A DNA stretch of 64,000 nt from Luscinia megarhynchos (taxonomy: Eukaryota; Chordata; Aves; Passeriformes; Turdidae): assembly GCA_034336665.1 (NCBI GenBank), contig CM067585.1, positions 2,475,731-2,539,730 of the forward strand, in the 5' to 3' direction. This document shows positions 48,367 to 61,451 of this stretch, piece by piece. Position 1 is the stretch's first letter, and the number at the start of each line of letters is the position of its first letter. A model generated the notes under the pieces. It made no database searches and was not told the origin of the DNA. It saw only the letters and a list, made by a program, of their open reading frames with translations. The position numbers were made by a program, and so were the translations under genes.

Positions 48367-49060
48367 CCTCCCAAAATTCCCAATTTTTCCCAATTTTTCC
48401 AATTTGGGGGAATTCCTGGGAACTTTGGGCTTCTTGTATTTTTTTCCCCATTTTTTTGTCTTTTCTCCAAATTTTCCCTCAATTTTTTCCAGAATTCCCA
48501 ATTTTCTCCAAATTTTCTCTCAAACCCCAAATTTCTCCCAAAATTCCCAAATTTTCTCCAACTTTTCCCAATTTCCCTTTAAAATTTCTCCCAAAATTCC
48601 CAATTTTTTCACAAATTCCTCCCAATTTTTCCCAATTTTGGGGGAATTCCTGGGAATTTTGGGCTCCTTCTCCCAAATTTTTGGGAATTTCAGAATTTTT
48701 CCCATTTTTTTTTCTGAAATTTTCACACAAATTTCTCCTGAAATCTCTGATTTTTCTGACTTTTTTTCCTAATTTCTTTTCAAAAATCTCCCAAAATTCC
48801 CAAATTTACCCAAATCCCTCCTGATTTTTCCCAATTTTTCTGAATTTTTCCCAATTCCCTCCGAATTTTCCCAAATTTATTTGGAACTCTAGAATTTTTT
48901 CCCATTTTTTTTTCATTTCCCAAGCCCAGTCTGGCTCCTCCAATGCCCAACCAGAGCTGCCCGCAGCCCAGCTGAGAAATTTTGGGAATTTTTTGGGAAT
49001 TTTGGGAATTCCAGGTGGGAATTTGGGAAGATTTTTGGAATTTTTTTGGGATTTTCCTTG
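48367..49060. repeat. AT-rich CCCAAAATTCCC minisatellite with inverted distal part
   Basis: From 48367 to about 48920 the plus strand is built of degenerate TTCCCAAAATTCCC/AATTTTTCCC units. gggggaattcctggg occurs at 48406-48420 and 48640-48654, suggesting a higher-order period near 234 bp. After a GC-richer spacer (48921-48975) the units reappear inverted as gggaattttgggaatt (48978-49060). Open frames of phenylalanine/proline/asparagine-rich peptides here are repeat artefacts. Confidence 0.9.
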
Positions 49061-49408
49061 CTCACAAGTGTCCCAGTGTGAGACAGTGCAGATCTGGCAC
49101 AAGACAAGCAGAAAAAAGGCACCTGTGAGCACCTGTCTGTTGCATGAAGAAGATCCCAGGGGTTTGAGCAGGAGCTGCACTGGGCCCTTCCACAAGCACA
49201 GCTACACAGAGTGGAAACTCTCCTTGCTTTATGGGGGACAAGAAATCACATTTCCCAAGCACAGTCAGGGGATGGATGTCTTCTCGAGAAAAAGATCTCC
49301 CCACACATGGCTCCTGCAGCTTTGGCCAAGATCTTTCCTCCAGGGACTCACACCAAGGCTTTTCTCAAATCTGGATCTTGTTCCCATGGAGCTCCACAAC
49401 TCCATGTG
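49061..49408. other. Spacer, no recognised gene
   Basis: No feature recognised between the minisatellite and the next LTR. Confidence 0.5.
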
Positions 49409-50121
49409 TGTCCTGGTTTGAAGGACAGGTGTTTGCCAATAAAGGAAGGAGCTTCTCTTTGAAATGGAGAACATAAACCCCCTCCCTCCAAATTACTATT
49501 ATAATTTTGAAATTAAGGGGCTCTCAGGCAAAGATATGGGAATTAGGAATAACAGTTCTTTACTAGGAAAATTAAAATAGAAATGCAGTATTACAAAGAA
49601 CAATCCCAAAGCACTGCCAGAGTCAGAATCCAAGCTGACACCCGTCAGTCAGTCAGGGTGTTGGCAGCAGTCCCATTCAATGGTGGCTGCATCCTCCTGC
49701 AGTGACAGATGTGGTTCAGCTGGAGCAGTGCTCCTGGAGAAGGTGCAGTTTGCCTCTGAAGGTCCAGGGATGATGTGAATTTTCCTCTGGGATCCAGTGG
49801 AAAGAAGGTACCTTGGTGTCCAAAATCTCAGTTTTCATCTAGGTAGGAAATGTTTGGCTCCTCCCCCTGGCTGGAGCATCTCCCAGTGGGATGATGTAAT
49901 TTTATCAGTCATGCCCTGGGACTCAATGGCCATGAACAGGAGATATCTCCTGGAGGGAGGATGGGCTGTGGGAAAGATAAAGACGATTGCCCCAGCTGGT
50001 TTAAAGATGGCCCATTAGCAGATAATATGTGCCAGGAGATCAGGGTCACTGCCCCACCCGGCTGCAGCAGATGGGACAGAATACACATTTCTGGTCACAT
50101 CCTGTATTGCAGCCCAAGACA
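49409..50121 (-). mobile_element. Solo LTR, family A, copy 5
   Basis: Full-length antisense copy, 713 bp, from tgtcctggtttg to gcccaagaca. Very close to copy 2 at 3515. The palindrome CAGGAGATATCTCCTG is at 49937-49952. A target duplication is not clear (atgtg left, tgggg right). Confidence 0.92.
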
Positions 50122-53100
50122 TGGGGCATGGATGAGCAAGAGCTTGTTCCAGTGGTCCAGCACTGGGATGGGCCCAGAGGGACCATAGAGGGTCTGTCCT
50201 GTAAGATTTGCCCAGCTTGGCTCGACAAAGACTGAGCAGCCTGTGCCAGCAGGGCAGTGATCTCTGTGATCTGTGCTGTGATTTTACACTCTATATTCCA
50301 GTGCTGCTGGAGCACATCAGAACAGAAATCCTTGCATGGAATCATTCCAGAGTGTGTCAGGTGAACAAAACCTGCTGTTTCTACACTTCCTAAAATGGTT
50401 CAGGGAAGCAAGTGAACATGTCTGAGTTATAGAGGAACTGAGCTTCCCATCCCTGCTTTCTCTTTCTGCTTTCAGGGCTTTTTGTCAAGACTAGAGGAAC
50501 AGCATCTCTTGGGACAGAAAATGGCTTGAAGGGCTTGTGTTTGGTTATTTTTTTTTCCATCTCACACATATCCTTCCAAGGCTGGACTTGGTGTTGAGTG
50601 GCTTCAGCCATGGTTACTGAGCACATTCCCATGGAGCTGACATGTGATTGCCTTTTGTACAATAATTGAAACGTGGATCTCTCAGGCAGACTGAGCTCAT
50701 CCTACAACAAAACTTTTGTCTCAGGCAGGTCACCTTCACCTCAAGTCTCCTCAGCAGTGAGATCTTTTTGCAGCATCTCTTCTTTAACGTGCTGCCTTCC
50801 CCCTGTGCTGACCCAGACATCCTGCAGCCCACAGATACATCTCCACACATCATCCTTCCTCATATCAGCCACCCTGGTGGGTTATGGAAGTGTCTGTCTT
50901 GCACTTTTGACATGTGTGGGCAGGTCCAAAAGTGTTACTGAGGAAGCCATTAATTTCTACCCAGGAAATTAATTCATATGCTCAAAAAAAAGCCACTCCA
51001 TGTCTGACCCAGGCAGGACTCTCTCCATGTCCCTGTGCTCTCCTGCACCCAATGCAGCTACTTAAAACACATGGTCTGCTCCAAATCAGCTCCTGAAATA
51101 AAGGCAGAGGGAAAAGTGTTTCTTCTATATTACAATGCTAATTCTTCAAAAACAAAGCATACAAAAATTCTTGACCCCAGTCCCACCAGTGAAACCAGTT
51201 CAGGCAGGAGAGGGCCACAAAATGCTTTTCTCCCAGAAGGCATCACTGTGCCAAGCTCAAATCCAAGTTGCTCTCAAGTTGTCAGCTTTGGGTGGTCGGA
51301 TTTACTAAATAAATCTTGAAACTTTCTGCTACAAAGAGTTATCATAAAAAAAAGGTAAAATCAAACTCCTGCATTTTCAGGAGAAAATTATGCAAGCCAA
51401 AGACAGCAGCTAATGCCTGTGCAGGACTGGCCCCTCTCCCCCTTCTGCCCTCGTGCTCCAGCATGGGCAGGGGGTCACTCCTGGCACAGCTCCTGGGCTG
51501 GGCAGGAGGGTCACATCTCCATCCCCTCCTCCTGCTGCTCCTCTCCACACACCCGTCTGTGAAGCCAAACCAGACCCAGGAAGCACCACTGAGCCAGGAG
51601 TGAGGCTTTGCAGCTGTGAGTGGCTGTGGAGGAGCAGCCTGGCTCTGTAGCTGGTATCAGTTAGTGTGTGCAGAGCCTAAAAATAGAGACCCTCTGCTCT
51701 CACAATGACTCAGAGATGCAGAAGGGAAACCCACAAGCTCAGTGCTTGGCTGTCCCCTGAGCTGATTGAAAGTTTGCATCTAAAAGTTTGTTTTGACACA
51801 AAATGGCTTTTTGAAAAACAAACTAACCAAAAAAAAAGAAAGAAGGAAAAACCAAACCTCCTCTCTCACCACCAGAGCTGCTGGGAATTCTTCTAATTTG
51901 GTCTAAGTTTGGAAGAGGTCTTGGCCAGTGAAGCATGTAATTTTATAGTTTTTAAATGCTAGTTGGCAAACCCCCTGGAAGTATTTTACTTGCTAAGCTC
52001 TTTCTTGGAGACCTTTGTGATCAGGTGAAACAGTGCAAGGTGTGCCAGTCCTCTGGAACTTTCATGGGGATACAGCTCCTGTTCCAGACAGCTCTGGTTC
52101 AGCTCAGGACGAACACATCCAGCAGCTGCCTCCTGAATCCCATCAGGATTCAGAGGATCCCATCAGGAGGGGATCCTTTAACTCCCCTCTGCTCACCCCG
52201 CTCATCCCATGCTCCAGGTAGTGCCACCCAGGTTTTGGCCATGCCATGGGTGCTTGCAGCCTGGAGGGGAGGCAGAAGGGAACCAGGGTGCCATAGAGAG
52301 GCTCCTTAGTGCTCCAGCCCTGTCCTGCCCCTGATAAGAACAGGTCCTTCCTCCCCTGGGTCTCTTTATCTGCCCCATGGTTGTTTTGGGACTGGTTGAG
52401 CAGCTGCCTATAATTCTGGAGATGCAATCCACAGAGATTTTCAAAATAGCTGGGCAAGGCCAGGAGCATCCTGCCCCATGTTTGGCATGGGAGGTTGCAG
52501 TAGGGATCTCCAGGGATCCTTCCAGTCTCAGTGTTTCTGCAGTGTCTCCTCTCAGTGGAGCCTGGGGGAGTTGAGCAGGCACAGCCTGAGCTCCTGAGAG
52601 CAGAGGAGCAGAGCAGGCAAACCAGGCACCAGCACAGCCTGTTCTCAAAGCCTCCTCTGCTTCCACCTGAGCCACAGCTGGGCTCGTTTGGTCCTTGCCC
52701 TGTTTGGAGGTGAGGGAGGAGAGGCAGCACTGAGACACTCCCACCCTGGAGTCAGGCACCAGCACAAAAACCACTCTGTCACCAGGTGAGCCCTGTATCT
52801 GCTCTGGCAGCTCCACCTCCACAAGGACCTGGCGCCAGCTGGGCTCTTCATCTCCTTCCACAGCCCAGGAAGGGCAGGTGGGCTCTGTGGTGGGGCTGGG
52901 TTGGGCTGTGGCTCTAAAGGAGGTGCATCCACCCCCGTGGCACACATGGGCTGCAGAGGTGCAGCCCAGAGAGTGGGGAGAGAGCCCTGAGCACAAAGAA
53001 CTGCTCTGACGTGCATTCTGTGGGAGCCATCAAGCATCCACTGGGCAAGAGCAGGGCAGGGGTGTCCATCCTGCACTGCACAGACAGCCCAGCCCCAGGC

Positions 53101-54414
53101 AGGAGGCCACAGACGAGCTCACACACCTGCAAGAAGTCTCAAAATGCTGCATGAAACCCCTGCACTGCCCAGGACCTCAGGGGAGAACTGAGAGGGACCA
53201 GAGCAGGAGCCTGGCTCAACCCCTGTGCCACCCCTGTGAGGGGCAGCCCAGATGTGGAACCAGAGCCAGTCTGGGCAGCCCTGGTCCCCTAGAAAGAGCT
53301 GGCCCAGCAGGAGACACAGCTGGACACACATCTGGAGCACCTTGCCAGCTCCCTTGTGTCACCAGCACATCACCCTGCCCACGACACATGGCAAGGGGAG
53401 ACAGTGAAAAGGAAATCAACTGAGAGTGAAGAGCTGCCAGTAATTCCCACAGACAGCTGGGAGGAGAAAGACCTCAGGAAGCCTCCCCCCTTCCCTGGCA
53501 GGACCAGCCCTACCTAAATTAATGGACCATCTGCCTGGTGGCCTGGCCTGTGACCCCAGCAGGGCAGCCAGGGATGGGAGGGAACAGTTCCTCCAGCTCA
53601 ACCCAGAGCTGCCATGCCCAGCACCAGGAGCTGAGACCTCTCCACTCTTGGCTCCTCCTGGGCCATTCCCTTTCCAGAAACCCACCCCCACTTCATCCAG
53701 CCCTGCTCTGGTCCCAGGGAAGGTGATGGAGGCAGCATGTCACCCCTTGTCACCACACAGAAGTGTCCCCTGTGGCAGTGGTACCCCTGAGCACCACCTG
53801 GAGCCTCAGCAAGACTGGCAGGAATGAAATGGCCTGTCCTGAGCTCAGCTGGCAGCTGCCACTGCCACAAGCACCTGCCATTGAGGAAGCAGCCTGTGGT
53901 GACCCAGGACCTGTGGCCACCCTTCAGCTCACCTGTGCCAGTGTCTGCTCAGGACAGGGTCCAGCCCATGCTGCCACTGGTTTGTGACTCTGAGGAAACC
54001 CAGAATCAATTTCTGCCACAAGAACAACCAGATCATCAATTAAATCATTGAACCAGATAATTATTTCATGATCAATTCAGATCTAGTCATTTTTATATTG
54101 CCTTTTTCTCACCAGCAAAGTGCTGCTGAGATTAAGATTAGCTGGGAGCATTTTGTTCCAGCTGAAAGACATTTTCTGCTTTCGTTATGGCCTCTGTACC
54201 AAAGTGAGGTCCTGGGGCCTTGGAGGGTTGGTGCAGTTCTGAGTCCCCAGGGCTCGGGCTCCTGTAGGATTTTGGCCATTTGGGCTGGGTTCTGTCCCCA
54301 TGCTGGCTCTCTCCTACATTCAGGCTCAGAGATCTCTCTGAGCCCCTCACCTCTCTCCTGGAGAGCCACTTTGGGACTGACTCTCACAAGCAGGAGCAAG
54401 ATCCCTGCCTCTAC
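50122..54414. other. Single-copy DNA; GC-rich block at 52000-53990
   Basis: The GC-rich block gives the window's longest frame outside simple repeats on the minus strand (264 codons, 52202-52996), along with overlapping 195- and 143-codon frames in the other minus-strand phases. No domain, codon bias or splice pattern favours one of them. No gene is called. Confidence 0.45.
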
Positions 54415-54782
54415 AGGAAGGACTGCTGAAGGTTTATAGAAAAATCCAACTCTGGTTTTTCCCAGGCTGTGGGCTTTCTCAGCTCCAGCACAGACCTTTC
54501 CCAGGCTGGGGATTTTTCTCAGAGACAAACAAGAGAAGGAAGAAAGAGCAACACAGACAGACACCTGGTGCTGACCACCAAGCTGTGTGAGTGCCTAATG
54601 GTACTTTGCAGAGGGCATGTTTTCAAAGAGGTGTTGCCTTCTTGGCCAATGAGTCTTTTCTAATTTGTTTTGCACTATCTATCTTATATAAATGCCATGG
54701 CTTTTCAATAAATCACTTCTTCTTGCTGCTTGGAAGAAGTTGGGTGCGTGTTGCTGCACTATTCACCGTTCCTAATCAGACA
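54415..54782 (+). mobile_element. Solo LTR, family C2, copy 2
   Basis: Sense copy aligned to the reverse complement of 4649-5020. CCAAT at 54646-54650, TATATA at 54685-54690, AATAAA at 54707-54712, end aatcagaca. The 5' edge is approximate because the first ~20 bp have diverged. Confidence 0.8.
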
Positions 54783-56659
54783 GCACAGGCCATAACCCCC
54801 AGGAGGGCAAGATGCTCTTACCCTCCATGGGCCACTAAATATTTCATTATTCTTCTATGGGTGATTTTCCACCCCCTGGCTCTGCACACCCACAGCAGGA
54901 CAAAGGCATTTCACAGCTCGACAGCTGTGGGAGTCCAGCCCCAAGCATCTTATTCAGACCAAAAGGTCTTGTCCAGTTTCCTGTGACTATCACTGGCATT
55001 TCCATGAATGCCACACTCACTGAGAAAAGTCACTTTCTGTTAATAATGATACTTGAGTTGGTGGAAAACACTGGGAATTTCTCCCTCATGAGATGAAGTG
55101 GTATTTTGTTTTGATCTGAATCAATATTTTCTTTTAATTTTAGTCTGAAAACTCTGGAATTGATGGCTCTGTTACATTCTCAACTTCTTGTCTGTTTTTT
55201 CTCTGAGCTACCAATCCCCAAGGTATCCAGGCTTCAGAAATTTGTCAATATAGGGCAGAATTTGGATAAGCTATTGCACTTAAATGCAAGATTTTTACAA
55301 ATAACCAGGTGTGTGAGGATCTGCTCTGAAACAGGACACTAGGACACAGTGTGCCCAAAGTGTTCATGATGAACAACAGTGCAGAAATGTCACTGCTCCT
55401 ACACACCAGCCCATCATTAAATACTTCCACTTTAGTGAAATGGCAAAAGAACAGTTGATGCTTTCAGCACAGAACAAACCAAACTCTATCCACATCTGCC
55501 TTACAGTGTCAGATTCGTGCAGGAAGCAGAAATGTTCCTGTGAGATTATCATCTCTGTCTAGAACATGCTTGTGAAAGGTGAGAACACAATGCCAGCACA
55601 GTGCAAGGTTCCTGTGCATTTTAATAGTGATATCACTCTTAAAATGAGATATCATGATCTTTAGATCACTTTAAAAAAAAACCAAAATTCCTCAAAGGAA
55701 TTTCTGGGCACTTGCTCAGAAATTTATTCTTCCTGGACCTTAAAATAGCCCTTCCAACTCAGTTCTTACAGTCCACAGAAGAGCACTGCTGTGTGATGGT
55801 TAATGACCCTTTGGTAGCACTCGAGGGATTTAATTCTGCCACCACTGTTTATCTAAATTCCCACTAAGAAATGGTGATTTCCAGCTCTGAACAGTGCACA
55901 CACAGTGTGAAAGCTCAAAAATTGAAGTCTGCTTATTTTTAGGAGGAGCTGATCCAAATTTCCCAGTTGAAGGAAAAGGAATCTGAGAAGAGCAGCATCA
56001 AGGAGAGAAGTCCTTCTCTCACACTGAGACCAGAGGGGCTGTTCTGCCTCTCCCACCTTCTCCTCTGGCTGAGGGTGGGACCAGTCCCTCCTGGGACCAG
56101 TGATATCCTTTTGAAGGGTTTAAGTCAGGCTCTCACCTCTCTACCATGGCATGAGGAGAACTCTCCTCCATCTAAATTAGGTGGTTGAGGGGTTGCAGTG
56201 GGACACACAGAATTTGGGATTTTGTAGAGCTGCTCCACAGCTTTGGCCAGGTGGGTGCCCTGTGTCTCAGAGCTCAGATCTCCCTCACTGTGGGGCTTGT
56301 GGCAACACCACAGCCATGAACAGCTTTGGGGGGTTTAGCTGCACCTGCCACGGCCAGGAAAGCATGCTCAGAATCAGAGAAGTTGCTGTCCCATGATAGC
56401 AACCAACAGGAGCACCCTGGGGACTGACTCCATGTCCTGCATTCCTGCCTCCAGGCATCGTCTACCCACCTGTCTGGTCTGTCTGTACCAATTTCAGTCT
56501 TTGCAGAACGTAGCATCAGAAGAGACCTTGGATCCATGGTCACACATGAGTATAGATCCAGGATAGGAAAAGCCAGGGATGTCCTCCTGAGCATTCATCA
56601 CCTCAAACCATTGTTAGTCTCCTTCCTAGGCTGCCTCATGGGGGATAGGAGAGCAAAAC
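54783..56659. other. Single-copy DNA, no recognised gene
   Basis: AT-rich from 54990 to 55960. The stretch 56480-56600 is not assigned to any family I recognise. No gene seen. Confidence 0.5.
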
Positions 56660-56787
56660 CACCTATAGAAGATATACCTGAGATTAGTTTAAGGGGCATG
56701 GGTATTTTTATCTAGAGCAAACACACCTATAGAAGATATCCTGAAATTAGTTTAGGGGGCATGGGTATTTTTATCTAGGACAATCAA
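56660..56787. repeat. 65-bp tandem duplication, two copies
   Basis: Unit 1 (56660-56724) and unit 2 (56725-56787) both read cacctatagaagatat, then gattagttta/aattagttta, then ggggcatgggtatttttatc. They differ by a few substitutions and a 2-base deletion in unit 2. Confidence 0.9.
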
Positions 56788-59394
56788 GTGGGTTAGGAGG
56801 TATTTTGGTTTAGTAGGCAGCATTCATGGACGGTGATGCCAGTTATGGTGCCTGTGTTTCACAACAAATGTGGACAAATTAGAACTTGCCTGGGATTGTT
56901 GGATTTCTTTGAAAACTTGCAGCAAAAGTTTTTTTTAAAAAATCCTTCATTCTTTATCCAGGAGAAAAAATAACTTGAGGTGGTAACCTCTGACACCTGC
57001 TGAGTGCTAAATGACCTGACTCCTTCTTGTGGCTTTTCCCCAGATCTGATGGTGACTCAGTTGTCCCACACATGCCAGAAAGGATGGCCAGCCCTGAGTT
57101 CCCTTCTGTGCTTGGCTGCCCTGCTAAGCCCACTGAGCTGGAAAAGGATTCACTTGGGAAGCTTCTGAGTGCTGCTCATGCAGCACCAAGCAGTCGTGCT
57201 GGTCCCTCTGCTCTGCCCTTTCCATCTCAGTGCCACAACCCCAGAGGAAATGGGGTTGCATCAGCCCAGAGGAGCTGAGATGATGCAGCTTGTGGCCACA
57301 CCAGCCTGGCTGAGCTGGTGGCACTTGGCCACATGCAATGGTCACAGTCTGGCACAGAGTCTCGTTGGCTCTGCCATTTCCCAAGACCGTCACCTCCATC
57401 CATAGGCAGCTCTTATATTTAGTAATTCTGTTGGTGGCAATGGCCCAGCCTCCAGGATGTTGATTCAGACACCCAGACACTCAGCCACTTCCTGTTTGGA
57501 TGCACTAAAATTATTTGCATCATTTAAAAAGTGATGTTGGTTAAGGGAAACAAAGTGTTATTGTCAGAGCAGTCTGAGCTGGGTTAAGTCCCATGCACAA
57601 TGGAAAAAAAAGCAGAACAAAACGCCTTCATCTCCCAACAGCAGCACACTCAGCCAGCGTGTCCCGGGAGCCACTTTCACCCCTCCTCTGGCCCACTGCA
57701 CTGCTATTGCCACAGCAGTGCAGTGAAGCACTGGGATCCCCTGCCCAGCCTCCTCCTGGGGTGACCCAACACCACCTGTACCTAAACCTCAGGAGCAGAG
57801 ACACATCCAGGAGCTGTGGTCTGCAGGCTGGAGCAGGCAGTAGAAAGCATCTGCTTCCTCTGCCAGCCAAGCACTCACAGCTTTTCCACTGTCACAGTCT
57901 TTGCAACCCTGGGCAGAAATGTGGCACCCAAGATCTTCACAGACTTCTGGCAACTCGAGGTCCAGGGCTTGGATCTGCACCCTGAGGCTTTGGCTGGTGG
58001 CTGTGTCTGTGAGCTGGGCTCAGCTCTGCTGCCTCTGTGCTTCATGTCCTGGCAGGTGCTGAGTGAAAGGGCAGGCTAGACTCATTTTGAGCTGACTGCT
58101 GCTGGGGGACCCCTGCCCAGCTCTGCCAGGGGCTGTGTTTGCCCTTCCACAGCCTGGCTGTGCCCCAGGGCCACCTGCTCTGGTCTCACCCAGGACACCT
58201 TCCAGCAGCTGCAGGTACCTGGAGACATCCCCTGCCCTCTCAGCCTCCCATCCCAGCCTGAGCCTGCAGCCACTGTGGCTTCTCCACTCCCAGAAGAGAG
58301 GCAAGAAACAATCTGCAAAATATTTTCAGGGAACCCTTGCAAGTGATTCCTTCTCCACTGCCTGCAGGACCTGCATGTCTGATAACACCCAATTACTCTG
58401 TGCCCAATTCCTCACAATCTCCCAGACACACAACACCCCCAGACATCTACATGAAGGGAGTTGCCCAAGATGCTTCACATCCCATCTCCAAAATATGATC
58501 AATTTAGCCTTTCTCCTGTTTTTTTAAAGCCTTACTAAGCTATTCCCAATGTCTAGGAAGGCTGATGACTCAATAGTTTTTTCCACACAGAGTCTGGACA
58601 AGCAATCTCTTGGCAAGGGTTGTTTATGACTTAGCTGCAGATGGATTTACCTATCCTGCCTTCTTTTCAGCAAGATGTAGTCAGTCATGTGGTCCAGGAA
58701 CTTTAAAAGTGGGTGGGTATCTTAGTGCCTTGATCTTCACATCCACCTTCAAAAACACACAGCTGGGCACCTAAAGGAGAAGCTGACCCTGTTTCACTGT
58801 CCTTTCTAAAATTCTTTGTCAAAGTGCATCTTCCAGGCCCAAACTAGGCGAGTGCACTGTTTAAACTAAGGAAGCAAAAGGTAAATTACAAATAAGAAAT
58901 CCCAAGCAGTAGGTTCTGAGTCACCCTCAGTTCAATGACAGCAGCTCTGCAATCAGCATTTAGGTCTTAGCTGCATTGCTATTGTATGTCCAGGAATATC
59001 ATCTGGCACCCACAGCAGTAGCTGTGTTGAGTCAGCAAGGCAAACAAGAGTCAAATATAGTTAAAAATCTTATTTTTGTTACTGGATTTAGCAACTGTTT
59101 CTGACTATCTGTCACGTCAGAGCAAACCTACAAAGTCACATCCCTGGACTTCTCCGAAGAAAGTTGCAGTTTGATTGTTGCAAAGTATTTTAAACCTCTG
59201 GTAAAAAAGTTCCTAGTTTGTGGCAACCCAGAGTTCTTCAGGTTTGAATATACTTTTTGATTTTAGCATCTGATAGCAAAATGTCAGGTAAGCACCGATC
59301 ATAACAGAAACTACCAGTGAGAGAAGTCAAGGATGTTTCTGTAACACTGGAGCAGGGCACACTGTCCTTGTGCCTCCCCTGCAGCTTCAGCTGG
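56788..59394. other. Single-copy DNA, no recognised gene
   Basis: GC-rich at 57600-58300, with frames overlapping on both strands; AT-rich from 58480. No feature recognised. Confidence 0.5.
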
Positions 59395-59956
59395 TGTAAT
59401 GGTTTTGAAATCAAAACCAGTGAGAGACTCCAAGGCAGAAACACAGTTTAACAGGAAAAAAGGGAGAAATAAATACATGCAATCGTACAAAAGAAAAATC
59501 ACTGACAGAGACAGAATAGAACCTCGACACCCCGCTAGTCAGGGTGGTGGTAGCAGTCTGGATGAAGTGCTCTTGTTGAGGCAGTGATCCTGTAGAAAGG
59601 TCTGGTAGCTCTTGTCCTCCAGAAACCAGTGGGTAAGGGCTGCCTTGGTGTTCCAAATCTCCGTTTTTATCTAGGTAGGAAATGTTTGGCTCCTCCCCCT
59701 GGGTGGAGCATCTCCCAGTGGGATGATGTAATTTTATCAGCCATGCCCTGGGACTCAGTGGCCATGAACAGGAGATATCTCCTGGAGGGAGGATGGGCTG
59801 TGGAAAAGATAAAGAACACTGCCCCAGCTGGTTTAACAGCTGGCTCATTAGCAGAGGATATCTCCACAGAGATAAGGATCACTGCCCCACCTGGTTGCAG
59901 CAGACGGTGACAGAATACAGACTTTTGGGCACATCTTTAGGTTGTAACCTAGGACA
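59395..59956 (-). mobile_element. Solo LTR, family B, copy 2
   Basis: 562-bp antisense LTR, tgtaatggttttg...aacctaggaca, with a perfect 5-bp target duplication gctgg (59390-59394 and 59957-59961). Nearly identical to copy 1 over long runs (35404-35640 against 59473-59705). The palindrome CAGGAGATATCTCCTG is at 59769-59784. Confidence 0.95.
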
Positions 59957-59961
59957 GCTGG

Positions 59962-61451
59962 CAGCAAACACGATGTCAGCAATCCTAAGCAAGGCTGGTA
60001 CAAGTCAGGGGTGGTGGCAGAAGGATCCTGAGCCCTGTGCACAGAGGGGCCCCTGATGCCTTGTCTGAGACAAGGTGAACTCTGCCTGCCCTTCCCAGGC
60101 CCAGACAGCAGCAAACTTTCCCCATATCTCAGCACTCAGGTCTGGCCCTGACAGCCCAGGAGAGTGCAATGTCCACACTCAGCTCCCCAGATCCACCCCA
60201 AACTGCACACCCTGAGTGCTGCCTGCACGTTTCCCTCTGCAGTGATCCTCTCCCTGTGGAATGGGAGACCTTGAATTTTCAGCTTCATCTACTTTGCCTT
60301 CTCCTGGCACACACTGGAACCTGAGCATACAAGCTGACCACACTGCTGTACAAAGGTAAGCCTTTGATTACAGAGTTGAAAATAAAGTTAAAAATGTTGG
60401 AAAATACAAATACAAGGGCACAAGGCAAGGGTAGGGCCAAGATCATTGCTGGTTACTGCCCAGACTACTTCCTGGGGGATATCCCAATCTGTAATCCCAG
60501 CTGCCAAGCACCTGGAAACAGCAAGAGCAGGATCCTAGAACATGACCCTGTTTTTCCCATCACACCTCTTTTATTCATTTCCTTTCTGTTTGGCTCATGT
60601 TGACATTTGGATGCAAGTGCACAAGGGACTTCTCAAGTCTCCCTGCCCTTGCAGACCTCCTGATTTCTCTTTTGAATTTACTCCTTCAAACACCTTCCTG
60701 TTGCCTGCAGGATGGTCACACTATTTAGTAACTCTCAAGGAGTCTGCATTGCTCTCAACATCACTCTGGTTTCCTCCAGAGTTCTTATCTGTGCCCACAC
60801 AGCTGCATCAAGAGCCTTTTGTCAAACAGCTTCCCCTCCTTCTGCCACTCTGGGGGGTGCACTGTTACCCTGCTCACACATTTGCTCCCCAGCAGGTTCA
60901 GGATGGAGGGGCTGGGTGTATTCCTGTGTATTTTGAGCAACTAAACCTTGCAGGACATCTGGGCTCAAGGCAACCCAGCAATAGCAGCACAGAGAAGCCA
61001 AGCAGGCTTCCCAAGCTCCCACCAGACAGCCCAGCAGCTCAGGCTGAGAAGAGTTGGGGGTAGGAGCTGGGGTTGGACAGGGCTTGGGGAGGTGTTGTCT
61101 GTGGATGTCACAGGCACTGGTGGAGTTGTTTGCTGAAAGAATTTGCAAATTACTGTAATTGATTAAGAAATGGAGTAATTGTGCAATCTACTGATTACAG
61201 AGAAAAGGGTTATTAATCCTCCAAACAGGCCTGGTAAAGGCTCTGTCAAAATATTAGGGAAGATGCTGTGAGGAGGAAAAAGGGCATGTGCTAGTCACAC
61301 CACACCTGACTGCCAGCTCTGCTGCACGAAGTATTAAACTGATCCATCCTCTGACTTGATCCAGACATCCCCTGGAGACCACTGGTTTGAGATTCATCTC
61401 CCTGTGGGAGAACACATCACCTGAGGGTCTCATTGCATTTTGAGGGTCCCA
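59962..61451. other. Single-copy DNA, no recognised gene
   Basis: Contains a small hairpin sequence ccttgtct-g-agacaagg (60059-60075). A 173-codon frame at 60542-61063 has no domain. At the right edge an imperfect ~20-bp tandem pair of tgagggtctcattg (61422) and tgagggtcccattg (61441) runs into the inverted-repeat arm. Confidence 0.5.

Noticed and set aside
48208..48824. Phe/Pro/Asn-rich frame of up to 181 codons
   Set aside because: Translation of the CCCAAAATTCCC minisatellite; the other frames are open as well.
49404..50126. Target duplication for family A copy 5
   Set aside because: The left flank atgtg and right flank tgggg match at only two of five positions, so no duplication is claimed.
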